A stretch of 64,000 bases of DNA from Pseudomonas syringae (GCF_000737245.1 NZ_JPQU01000109.1:1-64000), one strand, 5' to 3'. Shown: positions 17,508-26,912, numbered from the stretch's first letter. The notes: generated by a model not told the origin, from the sequence alone. A program made the numbers and translations.

Positions 17508-18683
17508 TTAAGACCCCATCATCTGCATCGCCGGTTCACCCGGCATGATCACATCCGCAGCATGAATGCTCGCTTCACGATGCTTGAGCATGCCGCCCTG
17601 ACGCTGGTTGAGCACGGCGTTGATCTCGGCGAGGATCGACAGGGCCACGCATTGTGGCGTGTCGCCGCCCAGATCCAGGCCTACCGGGTAGTGCAGTGCG
17701 GCGAAGGCGGGTGCATGGCGCGGGTTGTCGGGAATTTCATCCAGCAGGCGCTCGGTCCGGCTGCGTGGCCCTAACTGGCCGATATAACGCGGCTTGAGCG
17801 CGAGCACTTGGCTCAGCCAATGGCGATCCTGAGTGAAGCTGTGGGTCATGACCACCACAGCAGCATCCTCCACAAGCGCCTGCAGTCCGGCAAACGGCTG
17901 CAGGGGCATTGCGGCGACATGGTCAGCGTCGACAAAACGGTCCGGGCGGGCAAAATGTGTGCGCGCGTCGATGACCGTGGTGTGCCAGCCCTGCAGGCGG
18001 GCCATGCTTACCAGCGGCACGGCGTCATGGCCAGCGCCGAAGATCACCAGCCGTCTCGGGGCAGGGATATATTCCAGCAGCACTTGAACCCATCCGCTGC
18101 TGCCTTGATAGCTGCGAATCGCCGATTTGCCAGACTCCAGCACGATGTGGAGATCGGCTGATATCAGTGCACTCAAGTCCCGATCCTGCAATTGCACGTC
18201 ACACTGACCGTCTGGTCTGATCGCTGCACGTTCGCCGACGGCAGTGTGCCGTTCATCGTCGGAAAATATCACTGTTGCCAGGGCAGCGGGACGTGAGCTG
18301 GTCTGCACCTGTTGCAGCACACTGACCGCCAGCGATGGCGTTCGCTCACTCGTGCGCTCGAACAGGATGTGCACCGTGCCGTTGCAGCCCAGGCCGAAGC
18401 TGAGTTCGGCGTCTTCCAGTTCGTCGTCATCTTCCCCAGTGCTGTAAGTGCGAATCACAGGTTTGCCAGCGGCGGTCAGCCACCAGGCTTTCTTGCTGAC
18501 ATCGCTTTCCAGGCAGCCGCCGCTTACTGTGCCTGTCGCGCTGCCGAGTTGGGGAATCACCATGCGGGCGCCGGGGCGTCGATAAGCCGAGCCTTCGACC
18601 TTGACCACGGTCGCGATCACTGCGTCCTGCCCATCGACCTGAGCCTGGGACAAGGCATCGAGCAGCCGGGATAAATCATTCAT
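17508..18683 (-). CDS. XdhC/CoxI-family molybdoenzyme maturation protein
   Basis: The 391-residue protein resembles XdhC/CoxF accessory proteins, which bind and sulfurate molybdenum cofactor before insertion into xanthine-dehydrogenase-type enzymes. The N-terminal domain carries GSAYRRPGARMVI and GTVSGGCLESDV (about residues 33-70). The C-terminal Rossmann domain carries RLVIFGAGHDAVPLVSMA (about 210). The chosen ATG (MNDLSRLLDAL) has GAGG upstream; an 84-residue upstream extension is low-complexity and unlike the family. No xanthine dehydrogenase gene or molybdoenzyme subunit lies nearby, so its client is encoded elsewhere or the protein has another role. Confidence 0.83.
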   Translation of the reverse strand: MNDLSRLLDALSQAQVDGQDAVIATVVKVEGSAYRRPGARMVIPQLGSATGTVSGGCLESDVSKKAWWLTAAGKPVIRTYSTGEDDDELEDAELSFGLGCNGTVHILFERTSERTPSLAVSVLQQVQTSSRPAALATVIFSDDERHTAVGERAAIRPDGQCDVQLQDRDLSALISADLHIVLESGKSAIRSYQGSSGWVQVLLEYIPAPRRLVIFGAGHDAVPLVSMARLQGWHTTVIDARTHFARPDRFVDADHVAAMPLQPFAGLQALVEDAAVVVMTHSFTQDRHWLSQVLALKPRYIGQLGPRSRTERLLDEIPDNPRHAPAFAALHYPVGLDLGGDTPQCVALSILAEINAVLNQRQGGMLKHREASIHAADVIMPGEPAMQMMGS

Positions 18684-18857
18684 TACAAGACCTCGGAAAT
18701 CTTTGTGCACAGCATAAAGGGTTCGGATGCGGGACTGGTGAAAACGTTCCCTTCCAGCACCGTCATTGCCTGCTGGCCAGGGCTGGCTAGACTCATTGCC
18801 GTACAACGTTGCACCCGCTGTACAGGCACCGCGCTGTCCTGCAGCAAACACGGAATC

Positions 18858-18948
18858 CTGTAGGAGCGCGCTTGAACGCGATAGCGGTGGATCAGTCAAA
18901 AAAAATATCGTCTGGTTTGGCGCTATCGCGGGCAAGCGCGCTCCTACG
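18858..18948. repeat. REP-like inverted pair
   Basis: The left arm ctgtaggagcgcgcttgaacgcgatagcg and the right arm cgctatcgcgggcaagcgcgctcctac enclose about 35 bp. The arms mix a gaacgcgat inner word with a gcgggcaagc one, so this is a hybrid member. Confidence 0.7.
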
Positions 18949-18988
18949 ACTCCAGCTACAGGCGTTTCGATCTGAGAGACCTTCGACC

Positions 18989-19357
18989 ATGAAAACCCCT
19001 GATCACGATCACCCCATCACCATTACGCCCTGCAAGGGTCGCGTCAGCGTGCTGTGCAAAGGCGTACTGGTAGCGCGAAGCGATGCTGCATTGTTGCTGG
19101 AAGAGGCTAAATACCCGCCGGTTATCTATATACCCCGTTCGGATATTCGGATTGAACATTACGTGCGCAGTGAACATCAAAGCCACTGCCCGTACAAAGG
19201 CGATGCCAATTACTTCAGCCTCGATATCAACGGACAGCGCATCCAGAACACGGTCTGGACCTATGAAAACCCTTACCGGGCGGTTGCGCAGATCAAAGGA
19301 CACGTTGCGTTCTACGCCGACAAGGTGACCTTCGAGACCGAGATGTCCCAAGGTTGA
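18989..19357 (+). CDS. DUF427 domain protein
   Basis: The 122-residue protein matches the small DUF427 family. Diagnostic parts are the SVLCKGVLVARSDAALLL opening (about residue 16), PPVIYIPRSDIRIE (about 43), the CPYKGDANYFSLDI block (about 67) and the terminal VAFYADKVTFE. The biochemical role of the family is not established; some members are fused to cofactor-handling domains. ATG 18989 is chosen because it begins the conserved region. Upstream sequence in frame is REP-derived. The gene lies 140 bp before the ergothioneine gene on the same strand, but a shared operon is uncertain. Confidence 0.85.
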   Translation: MKTPDHDHPITITPCKGRVSVLCKGVLVARSDAALLLEEAKYPPVIYIPRSDIRIEHYVRSEHQSHCPYKGDANYFSLDINGQRIQNTVWTYENPYRAVAQIKGHVAFYADKVTFETEMSQG

Positions 19358-19497
19358 AGATTGATATCCCGTCCGGGCAAGGCTTTGTAGTGCCGGCAGT
19401 GGGTTCTTCCGGCGCATGGACCTAGAAAGCAATAGAAATGCTCGATGCCGCACTTTCCTGACCAAACAGGCCGCGGCCATGCCGGAGATAAACACTG

Positions 19498-21648
19498 ATG
19501 ACCAGCCACTCACCTGAGCTGCGCCAAACCCCAGCAGCCAATGAACTGCTCAAGCGCTATCAGAGCGTACGCGGACGAACCCAAAGCCTGGCCGCGCCGC
19601 TGAGCGCCGAGGACATGGTCGTCCAATCCATGCCCGATGCCAGCCCGGCCAAATGGCACATGGCACACACCACCTGGTTCTTCGAGACTTTCCTGCTCAG
19701 TGAAAACCTCAGTGGTTACACGCATTTCGACCCGACCTTCGGCTATCTCTTCAACTCCTATTACGAAGCCGTCGGGCCGCGTCATCCCAGGCCGCAGCGT
19801 GGCTTGATGACCCGGCCCGGCGTGGATCAGGTTCTGGCTTACCGCGATTATGTGGACCAGCACATGGAGCGCCTGCTGCAAAGTGTGTTGCCAGATGAGC
19901 TAAGCAGTCTGATCGAACTGGGGCTGGCTCATGAAGAGCAGCATCAGGAATTGCTGTTGATGGACATCCTGCATCTGTTCAGCACTTCTTCGCTCAAACC
20001 GGCTTATGACGCCCAGTGGCCCAAGGATCTTTCCGGGCGGCGCGGTCAGTACAAACCGCTCAAGGGCGGCCTGACTGAAATCGGTCACCGGGGCGCGGAT
20101 TTCGCTTTCGACAATGAAGGCCCGCGACATACCACGTACCTGCAATCTTTCGAGATCAGCGACCGGCTGGTGACCAACGGCGAGTGGCTGAAATTCATCA
20201 ATGCCGGCGGCTATAGCCAGGCGGGCCTGTGGTTGTCAGAAGGCTGGACCGTGGTGCAGGAAAATAGCTGGAATGCGCCGATGTACTGGCAGCACGACGA
20301 GGTCCACGGCTGGCGGCAGATGACCTTGCGCGGCCTGGAAGCCATCGATCCCAACGCGCCGGTTACCCACATCAGCTATTACGAAGCTGCAGCCTACGCC
20401 CATTGGGCCGACGCGCGTCTGCCCACTGAGGCCGAGTGGGAAGCGGCAGTGGTCGCAGGTTTGCTGGAACAGGTGGACGACGTGGCCTGGCAGTGGACGC
20501 AAAGTTCTTACAGCGCCTATCCAGGGTTTCGCCCGGCCGCCAGTGCGGTGGGGGAGTACAACGGCAAGTTCATGATCAACCAGATGGTGTTGCGTGGCGG
20601 TGCCAGCGTGACTTCGCCGAGCCATTCCCGAGCAACGTATCGCAACTTCTTCCACCCGGAAAAGCGCTGGGTGGTATCCGGCCTGCGTCTGGCCCGTGAC
20701 AGCCGCCAGCCGGAGATGGTCAACCCCTACGAAAGCGAGTTCGCCCGTGATGTGATTGCCGGGTTGTCGTCGCCGGTGAAGAACCTGTCACCCAAGTATT
20801 TTTACGACGCGGCGGGTTCCGAGCTGTTTGAAGGGATTTGTCAGACCCCTGAATACTACCCAACCCGGGCCGAGACCCGTTTGCTGACCGAGGTGGTTGA
20901 GCAAATGGCAGCAGCGATTCCAGAGGGCGCAGCGCTGGTGGAATTTGGCAGCGGGGCTAGCGAAAAAACCTGCCTGTTACTGGACGCCGCGCCGCAGATT
21001 GCGGTTTACGTGCCCATCGATATCAGCGCCAACGCCCTTAACAAGGCCGCTCATCAGCTCAACATCAAGTACCCACACCTAACCGTCGCCCCGCAAATCG
21101 ACGATTTCACCCGCGCCTTGAAACTGCCGCGGGCTGCCGACGGTTTGACCCGAGTTGGATTCTTCCCTGGCTCCACCATCGGTAACTTCACCCCGGAACA
21201 AGCGGTGAAGTTTCTGCGTTCAGCTCGCACGCTACTGGGTGATAACGCCCACTTTATTGTTGGCGTCGATCTGGTCAAGGACCCGCAAATCCTGGTGGCC
21301 GCCTACGACGATGCCCAAGGCGTCACCGGGCGTTTCAACAAGAACCTGCTGACCCGGATCAACCGCGAACTGGACGGTACGTTTGAAGTGGACGGCTTTG
21401 AGCATCTGGCGCTGTGGAACGATGAGCAGCAGCGTATGGAAATGCACCTTGTCAGTCGCCGGGAGCAAACCGCGTCGGTGGCCGGGCAAACCTTCCATTT
21501 CAGCCAGGGCGAGCGTCTGCACACGGAGAACTCCCACAAGTTCACCCCTGAGTCGTTTGCCGCCCTGGCGGCGACGGCGGGTTGGAGTGTCAGCCAGCAA
21601 TGGGTCAGCGACGCGCCGGAAGTAGCGTTGTTCGCGCTTCAGGCTTGA
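19498..21648 (+). CDS. egtB-egtD: Fused ergothioneine synthase EgtB-EgtD (sulfoxide synthase + histidine methyltransferase)
   Basis: One 716-residue frame carries two enzymes. Residues 1 to about 400 are EgtB. They have a DinB-like domain with WHMAH (about 53) and HEEQHQE (about 144) supplying the iron-binding histidines. An FGE/sulfatase-modifying-factor domain follows, with WEAAVVAG and a terminal RATYRNFFHPEKRW..SGLRLARD. Residues from about 407 (MVNPYESEFARDV) are EgtD, the SAM-dependent histidine N-alpha-trimethylase. They have KYFYDAAGSELFE, EFGSGASEKT (SAM site, about 481), GSTIGNF (about 557) and ENSHKF (about 677). OvoA is also a synthase-methyltransferase fusion, but its methyltransferase differs. 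No stop or usable ribosome-binding site separates the halves. The order is opposite to fungal Egt1. Ergothioneine, a thiol antioxidant, is the expected product. Confidence 0.88.
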   Translation: MTSHSPELRQTPAANELLKRYQSVRGRTQSLAAPLSAEDMVVQSMPDASPAKWHMAHTTWFFETFLLSENLSGYTHFDPTFGYLFNSYYEAVGPRHPRPQRGLMTRPGVDQVLAYRDYVDQHMERLLQSVLPDELSSLIELGLAHEEQHQELLLMDILHLFSTSSLKPAYDAQWPKDLSGRRGQYKPLKGGLTEIGHRGADFAFDNEGPRHTTYLQSFEISDRLVTNGEWLKFINAGGYSQAGLWLSEGWTVVQENSWNAPMYWQHDEVHGWRQMTLRGLEAIDPNAPVTHISYYEAAAYAHWADARLPTEAEWEAAVVAGLLEQVDDVAWQWTQSSYSAYPGFRPAASAVGEYNGKFMINQMVLRGGASVTSPSHSRATYRNFFHPEKRWVVSGLRLARDSRQPEMVNPYESEFARDVIAGLSSPVKNLSPKYFYDAAGSELFEGICQTPEYYPTRAETRLLTEVVEQMAAAIPEGAALVEFGSGASEKTCLLLDAAPQIAVYVPIDISANALNKAAHQLNIKYPHLTVAPQIDDFTRALKLPRAADGLTRVGFFPGSTIGNFTPEQAVKFLRSARTLLGDNAHFIVGVDLVKDPQILVAAYDDAQGVTGRFNKNLLTRINRELDGTFEVDGFEHLALWNDEQQRMEMHLVSRREQTASVAGQTFHFSQGERLHTENSHKFTPESFAALAATAGWSVSQQWVSDAPEVALFALQA

Positions 21649-22844
21649 CCCTGTCGGGTGGTCGGAAAGCCAGCGCGATGGGCGCTGGCGCTGATCATTA
21701 ATGCGATGATCAGCAGGATGGCCACCAGCCAGCTGAAGGACTGCACACCGTAGCCTTGTAGCAGCAGGCCGCCAACCAGGCCTCCCCCGGCAATGCCCAG
21801 ATTCCATACGGTGACGATCATGGACTGGCTGACATCGGCCGCCTTTCCACCGGTCATCGCTGATGCGGTCTGGAACAAGGTCGCCGCGCCCCCAAAGGCA
21901 ATGCCCCAAAGCACCACATACAAATAAATCAGCTGGCCGTTCTCGCCGTTCAGCGCCCAGGCGATAGCTGTCAGCAGGAACAGCCCGATACTGATCAGTA
22001 CCAACTCCCGCAACCAGCGGTCGATCAAGATCCCCACCAGCCAGATCCCTAGCAGCGCCGCGATACCAAAGGCGAGCAACACGCGATCCACCTGCGCAGC
22101 CAGGCCGGCAGGCTCCAGTAACGGTGCGATGTAGGTATAGAGAATGTTATGCGCCAGAACGAATATCAGCGTGGTCAGCAGCACTGGCCGGATACCGGGC
22201 ATGACGAACACCTGGCGAATCGACTGGCGTTGCTGTTGGTTCTGACCTGGGAAGTCCGCCAGGCTGAGTCGCGCCCAGATCACCAGGATCAGGCTGAAGA
22301 CGCTCATGATGGCGAAAGTCCAGCGCCAGCCAATGGCCGAACCCAGTAGCGTCCCGGCAGGAATGCCGATGGACAACGCCAGCGGTGTACCGACCATGGC
22401 CACGGCTATCGCACGACCCCGCAAATGCTCCGGCACCAGCCGGCTGGCGTACCCGGCCAACAACGACCAGAGCAACCCTGCAAAGACCCCTGCACAAAAC
22501 CGCGAAGCCAGGGTCAGCCAATAGTCTGTCGACCAGGCCGTAATACTGTTGACCACCGCAAAACCCCCAATGGCGATCAATAACAGCGGTCGTCGACGCC
22601 AGTGGCGGGTTGCGGCGGTCAGGGGGATAGCGGCCAGCAGTGACCCTACGGCATAAGCCGTTACCAGTTGGCCAACCAGAGTGGCGGATACCTGCAAGTC
22701 AGAACTCATCAGCGGCAGCAGCCCGGCAGGCAGCGCCTCGGTGAGTATGGTCAGAAAGCCAGCCATGGCCAGGGCCAGAAGGGCAGCCAGCGGCAAACGT
22801 TCAGTTGCGGTTTGTTCAGTGAGTTCAAGCGAGTTATCAGTCAT
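21639..22844 (-). CDS. MFS transporter, AraJ/sugar-efflux-like
   Basis: The 401-residue protein has twelve predicted membrane helices of the DHA1 class. The first helix region is FLTILTEALPAGLLPLMSSDL, followed by ATLVGQLVTAYAVGSLLAAIPLT and the loop RHWRRRPLLL. This pattern fits AraJ-like proton-driven efflux proteins for sugars or small drugs; the substrate is unknown. Its stop overlaps the 3' end of the EgtB-EgtD gene by ten bases on the other strand. It is divergent from the LysR gene at 23152, its likely regulator. Confidence 0.85.
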   Translation of the reverse strand: MTDNSLELTEQTATERLPLAALLALAMAGFLTILTEALPAGLLPLMSSDLQVSATLVGQLVTAYAVGSLLAAIPLTAATRHWRRRPLLLIAIGGFAVVNSITAWSTDYWLTLASRFCAGVFAGLLWSLLAGYASRLVPEHLRGRAIAVAMVGTPLALSIGIPAGTLLGSAIGWRWTFAIMSVFSLILVIWARLSLADFPGQNQQQRQSIRQVFVMPGIRPVLLTTLIFVLAHNILYTYIAPLLEPAGLAAQVDRVLLAFGIAALLGIWLVGILIDRWLRELVLISIGLFLLTAIAWALNGENGQLIYLYVVLWGIAFGGAATLFQTASAMTGGKAADVSQSMIVTVWNLGIAGGGLVGGLLLQGYGVQSFSWLVAILLIIALMISASAHRAGFPTTRQGQA

Positions 22845-23000
22845 CTGCGATCAGCCCAAATCGGAAGCGTGCAGATTAATTGGCTGTGGTTAGCGGAAAA
22901 ACAGGCTAAGGTTCCGGACATAGCGGACACATGTGTCCGTAATCAGGCGGTATATCCCACAGGGATCAGGTTTTTTCAGATATACCGCGTCATCGTTCTT

Positions 23001-23089
23001 CGCGGGCAAGTCGGAATGCCGCCCACTCGCTCCAACGGGTTCGGTGATTTTCCGTTGGCGCGAGTGGGCGGCATTCCGACTTGCCCGCG
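23001..23089. repeat. Long perfect inverted repeat (REP variant)
   Basis: Arms 23001-23030 and 23060-23089 are a perfect 30-bp inverted match. They extend by seven more paired bases (ccaacgg/ccgttgg) after one mismatch, leaving a loop of about 13 bases. The outer ends carry the REP word cgcgggcaag; the inner part (tcggaatgccgcccactcgc) is unlike the other REPs here. It lies in the 307-bp divergent region between the MFS and LysR genes, so it could influence either promoter. Confidence 0.75.
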
Positions 23090-23151
23090 AATCAGGCGCT
23101 GCGGTGTATAAGTGAAACCCCTCCGATCGCTACTACAAATCAGGTGTTGAA

Positions 23152-24057
23152 ATGGACAGCCTCAGCGGTATCGGCATCTTCGTGCAGGTCGCCGAAACAC
23201 GTAGCTTCACGGCGGCGGCGCGGGTGCTTGAGGTGTCATCCTCGGCGGTTGGCAAGAGCATCGCTCGCCTTGAGGGGCGACTGGGAGTGCGCCTGTTTCA
23301 TCGCAGCACCCGCAGCATCACGCTCACTGCGGAGGGCGCGCTGTTTCTGGAGCGCTGTCGGCGGATATTGGGTGAAGTCGAAGCGGCGGAGCTGGAGCTG
23401 TCACACCTGAGCGGCGAGCCCAAGGGCAAGTTACACATCAGCGTGCCTTTGCAGGATGGCTTGATGATGCCGGTGTTGACCGAGTTCATGCGCCGCTACC
23501 CCGATATCGAACTGGACATCGACCTGTCGGATCGCATGGTGGACATCATCGAGGAAGGCTTCGATGCCGTGATTCGCACCGGCACCCTGCAAGATTCACG
23601 ACTGGCGTCGCGCCATCTGGGAGATTTTCGTCTGATGCTGGTGGCCTCTCCCGATTACTTGCAAACCTACGGCGTGCCCGCGACGCCCAGCGACCTGAAG
23701 GGGCATATCGGCTTGCTGCACAAGTTTCCCGCCACCGGCAAAATCGAACCCTGGCCACTGCGTACCGTTGACGGCTTGCCCGTCCCGAGCCTGAAGAAAG
23801 CCGCCACCTGCACCACCACCCAATCCCTGTACTACATGGCCAGACAGGGGGTGGGGATCGCGTACCTCGCAGATTTCGTCGTCAATGACGCGCTGCAAAG
23901 GGGCGAGCTGGAGGTCGTGCTGGAAGACTATACCCTCAGTCACGGTACGCTTTGGATGCTCTGGCCCACCAGTCAGCATGCATCGCCGAAATTGCGCGCC
24001 CTGATCGACTTTCTCAAGGCGCATTTATTGCCGGCGAGCGATATCAGAAAATCTTGA
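23152..24057 (+). CDS. LysR-family transcriptional regulator
   Basis: The 301-residue regulator has an N-terminal winged helix-turn-helix (FVQVAETRSFTAAARVLEVSSSAVGKSIARLE, residues 8-40) and a periplasmic-binding-like effector domain (from about 90, GKLHISVPLQDGLMMPVL). It begins with MDSLSGIGIF, typical of the group regulating adjacent efflux pumps. It is divergent from the MFS gene at 22844, with 307 bp between them, the usual layout for a LysR protein controlling its neighbour. The effector is unknown. Its last 14 bases overlap the end of the phosphate transporter gene on the other strand. Confidence 0.9.
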   Translation: MDSLSGIGIFVQVAETRSFTAAARVLEVSSSAVGKSIARLEGRLGVRLFHRSTRSITLTAEGALFLERCRRILGEVEAAELELSHLSGEPKGKLHISVPLQDGLMMPVLTEFMRRYPDIELDIDLSDRMVDIIEEGFDAVIRTGTLQDSRLASRHLGDFRLMLVASPDYLQTYGVPATPSDLKGHIGLLHKFPATGKIEPWPLRTVDGLPVPSLKKAATCTTTQSLYYMARQGVGIAYLADFVVNDALQRGELEVVLEDYTLSHGTLWMLWPTSQHASPKLRALIDFLKAHLLPASDIRKS

Positions 24058-25660
24058 TAAACAGCCAGTACAGCGACCCCGACAGCAGGATCGCCGCCGG
24101 TAGAGTCAGCACCCAGGCCATGGCCAGGTTACGCAAGGTCCGCAGTTGCAGGCCGGAGCCATTGGCGACCATGGAGCCCGCTACTCCTGAAGACAGCACG
24201 TGGGTGGTGGACACCGGCAAGCCGTACATGTCGGCCGCGCCAATGGTCATCATCGCTACCACCTCTGCGGACGCCCCTTGGGCGTAAGTCATGTGGGTTT
24301 TACCGATCTTCTCACCCACCGTCACCACGATGCGCCGCCAACCCACCAGTGTGCCCAGGCCCAAAGCGATGGCCACGGCGATTTTTACCCAGGTGGGGAT
24401 GAAGCGGGTGGCGCTGTCGATCTGGTCCTTGAACAGCTTTAGCTTGTCCTGCGTGTCCGCATCGAAATTACCGACCTTGTTTTTCTCCATCAGGCGGATG
24501 GTTTCCGAGGTCAGGTACATGTCGTTACGCACGTTGGCGACCGCTTCGGCGGGGACTTTCGATAATGAGCCGTAGCCTTTGACCTGAATGCCGATCTTGC
24601 CAGCCATCACCGCCAGAGCCGGGATTAGCTCAGGCGTGGCCTGTTTGCTCACCAGATAGGCCGACAAGGTTTGTCGCGGATCAGCCGGGGCGGGCAGTGG
24701 CGCGCTGCGGGTCAGCGCCTGCTGAGTCACTTCGGCCACGGCGGCAAACTGTACGGATTGATCGGCGGGCATGGTGCGGTTCAGGGCGTAAGCCATGGGC
24801 AGAGTGCCGACCAGTATCAGCATGATCAGACCCATGCCTTTCTGCCCGTCGTTGGAACCGTGGGCGAATGACACGCCGGTGCAGGTAACAATCAGCATGC
24901 CGCGAATCCACCAAGGCGGAGGCGAATTACCTTTCGGCGCTTTGTACAAAGCGCGGTTCTTGATGAAAAAGCGCATGGCCAGCAACAGCAACGCCGCACA
25001 GCTGAACCCTACCAATGGCGACAACAGCAGCGAGTAGCCGATTTTTGTGGCCTGGGACCAGTCCACGCCGCTGGTGCCCTCGCGCCCGTGCATCAAGGCG
25101 TTGGCGATGCCGACGCCGATGATCGAGCCGATCAGGGTATGGGAAGACGAAGCCGGCAGGCCCAGCCACCATGTACCGAGGTTCCAGATGATCGCAGCGA
25201 TCAGCAGGGCAAAGATCATGGCAAAGCCAGCACCGGAACCGACTTGCAGAATCAGCTCTACGGGCAACAGGGCGATGATGCCGAATGCCACCGCACCGCT
25301 GGAAAACAACACCCCCAGGAAGTTGAAAACGCCCGACCATACCACTGCAAAACCCGGCGGCAAGGAGTGGGTGTAGATCACCGTGGCGACCGCATTGGCG
25401 GTGTCATGGAAGCCGTTGACGAACTCGAAACCCAGCGCAATCAAGAGCGCGACGCCCAAGAGCAGAAACGGCGTCCAGGTCGTGACCACCGTGCCCATGT
25501 TGTCCACATCCTGTTTCAGGCTGTAGGCGGTAAACAACAGACCCATGGCCAGAATGGCGAAGAAAACCACCATGGTGAGGGTGCTGGGTTTGCGAGTGAG
25601 ATGGGGTCTTGAATCGCTGGCCTGGGCAATGGAATCAGGGGCCAAGGTACTGGTAGCCAT
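24044..25660 (-). CDS. Inorganic phosphate transporter, Pit family
   Basis: The 538-residue inner-membrane protein belongs to the PiT family (metal-phosphate/proton symport). The duplicated signature is visible: GFEFVNGFHDTANAVATVIYT near the N-terminus, with GLPASSSHTLIGSIIGVGIANAL after it, and GLPVSTTHVLSSGVAGSM in the second half. A cytoplasmic insert of about 130 residues (from about SKQATPELIP) separates the halves. The ATG at 25660 (MATSTLAP) is preferred over one 42 bases upstream because the extra residues are not family-like. No PhoU or DUF47 partner is adjacent. Confidence 0.9.
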   Translation of the reverse strand: MATSTLAPDSIAQASDSRPHLTRKPSTLTMVVFFAILAMGLLFTAYSLKQDVDNMGTVVTTWTPFLLLGVALLIALGFEFVNGFHDTANAVATVIYTHSLPPGFAVVWSGVFNFLGVLFSSGAVAFGIIALLPVELILQVGSGAGFAMIFALLIAAIIWNLGTWWLGLPASSSHTLIGSIIGVGIANALMHGREGTSGVDWSQATKIGYSLLLSPLVGFSCAALLLLAMRFFIKNRALYKAPKGNSPPPWWIRGMLIVTCTGVSFAHGSNDGQKGMGLIMLILVGTLPMAYALNRTMPADQSVQFAAVAEVTQQALTRSAPLPAPADPRQTLSAYLVSKQATPELIPALAVMAGKIGIQVKGYGSLSKVPAEAVANVRNDMYLTSETIRLMEKNKVGNFDADTQDKLKLFKDQIDSATRFIPTWVKIAVAIALGLGTLVGWRRIVVTVGEKIGKTHMTYAQGASAEVVAMMTIGAADMYGLPVSTTHVLSSGVAGSMVANGSGLQLRTLRNLAMAWVLTLPAAILLSGSLYWLFIKIF

Positions 25661-25787
25661 GATGCGCAATCCTGTTGGCAAAGGTATTGCGCCTATGTTC
25701 ATTACAAAATGTTACCGGGTTGCGACATAGATCAATGAATATGGTTTTTCAGATGGTTGGCAGCTGTTGGGGTTTGAATGCGTTTTA

Positions 25788-25876
25788 TGTGGGAGCGGTG
25801 CTTGCCCGCGATAAGTTCGGACACGATTCACTTCAGATCGCGTGTACCTTATCGCGGGCAAGCACCGCTCTCACAG
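25788..25876. repeat. REP-like inverted pair (gcttgcccgcgat type)
   Basis: tgtgggagcggtgcttgcc, extended by cgcgataag, and its inverse ending gcaccgctctcacag are about 35 bp apart. The element sits between the phosphate transporter start and the zntB end and is nearly identical in its arms to 17386-17476. Confidence 0.78.
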
Positions 25877-25889
25877 GTGTGTGCAGTCC

Positions 25890-26912
25890 TTACCCTTGAT
25901 CGCGGTTCTTGCGAAACGCCCAGCGTCCGGCGATGAAGGTGAAGGTCGCGACCAACGCCACCAGCACCCAGAACCCATGTGGATCGCTGGCCAGCGGTAT
26001 GCCGCCGACGTTCATGCCAAAGAAACCGGCGACGATATTTATCGGCAGGGCCAGCACCGTGACCACGGTCAGGGTGAACAGGGTGCGGCTACTTTGCTCG
26101 TTGAGGTTGGCGGCGATTTCTTCCTGCAATAATTTTATGCGCTCGCCCAGCGCTACCAGATCGCTGATCACCAGGGCCGACTCTTCGGTTGACTGGCGCA
26201 ATTCCTGAACGTCTTCCTCAAGTAACCACTGAGGCGGGCGATGCAGCAGGCGCATCAGGGAGCCAGGCTCCAGCGCCAATAGACGTTGCAGACGTACCAG
26301 AACCCGGCGCATGGCACCCAGCTCCGAGCGGTTATTACTCAGGCGTTGTGACAGCAACTGGTCCTCGATCTTGTCGACACTCAGGCTGGTCTTGCGCAGA
26401 AACTGGGTCAGCACTTCGCCCTGATCGCGCAGCAGATGCGCCAGCAGTTCCAGTGGCGAGCGAAATTGCTCGCCGCGTTTGACTGAGGAGCGCAGCTTGT
26501 CCACCGAGCGCAAGGGGTGCAATCGGGCGGTAATCAGCAGGTTGCGGTGAGTGCAGACCCATAAGGTGGAGATGTCGGTGGACAACATGTTGAAGTCGAA
26601 CACCACATCGTTGACCACCGCGAGCAGCGCGGCATCCACATGTTCAATTCGGGTGGAACGGGAGCCTTCGTGCAGCGCCTCGAAGAACTCCTCGGGTAAG
26701 CGGAGATGGGTCTTCATCCAGCGCTCACATGCGGCGTGGGCCAGATTCAGATGCAACCAGATGAATTCATCGCTGGTTTCAGTGGCTTCCAGTCGCTCCA
26801 ATGCAGCCGCAGAGCCGATCTCCCGACCCGCTTCCCCGGGCATGAAACTGAAACCGTAGAGCAGGCCGAAGAGGTCTGAATCCTGATGGTTTTGCACGAT
26901 GCTTTGATTCAT
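25890..26912 (-). CDS. zntB: CorA-family metal transporter, ZntB-like
   Basis: The 340-residue protein has the CorA layout: a large cytosolic N-terminal domain and two C-terminal helices. TLTVVTVLALPINIVAGFFGMNVGG holds the GMN selectivity motif, followed by FWVLVALVATFTFIAGRWAF. N-terminal blocks (WLHLNLAHAACERWM, DVVFDFNMLSTDISTLWVC) match ZntB rather than Mg-importing CorA. ZntB moves zinc across the inner membrane as a pentamer; direction is family knowledge and debated. It is transcribed alone, flanked by a REP element and an AT-rich gap before the aldo/keto reductase. Confidence 0.85.
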   Translation of the reverse strand: MNQSIVQNHQDSDLFGLLYGFSFMPGEAGREIGSAAALERLEATETSDEFIWLHLNLAHAACERWMKTHLRLPEEFFEALHEGSRSTRIEHVDAALLAVVNDVVFDFNMLSTDISTLWVCTHRNLLITARLHPLRSVDKLRSSVKRGEQFRSPLELLAHLLRDQGEVLTQFLRKTSLSVDKIEDQLLSQRLSNNRSELGAMRRVLVRLQRLLALEPGSLMRLLHRPPQWLLEEDVQELRQSTEESALVISDLVALGERIKLLQEEIAANLNEQSSRTLFTLTVVTVLALPINIVAGFFGMNVGGIPLASDPHGFWVLVALVATFTFIAGRWAFRKNRDQG

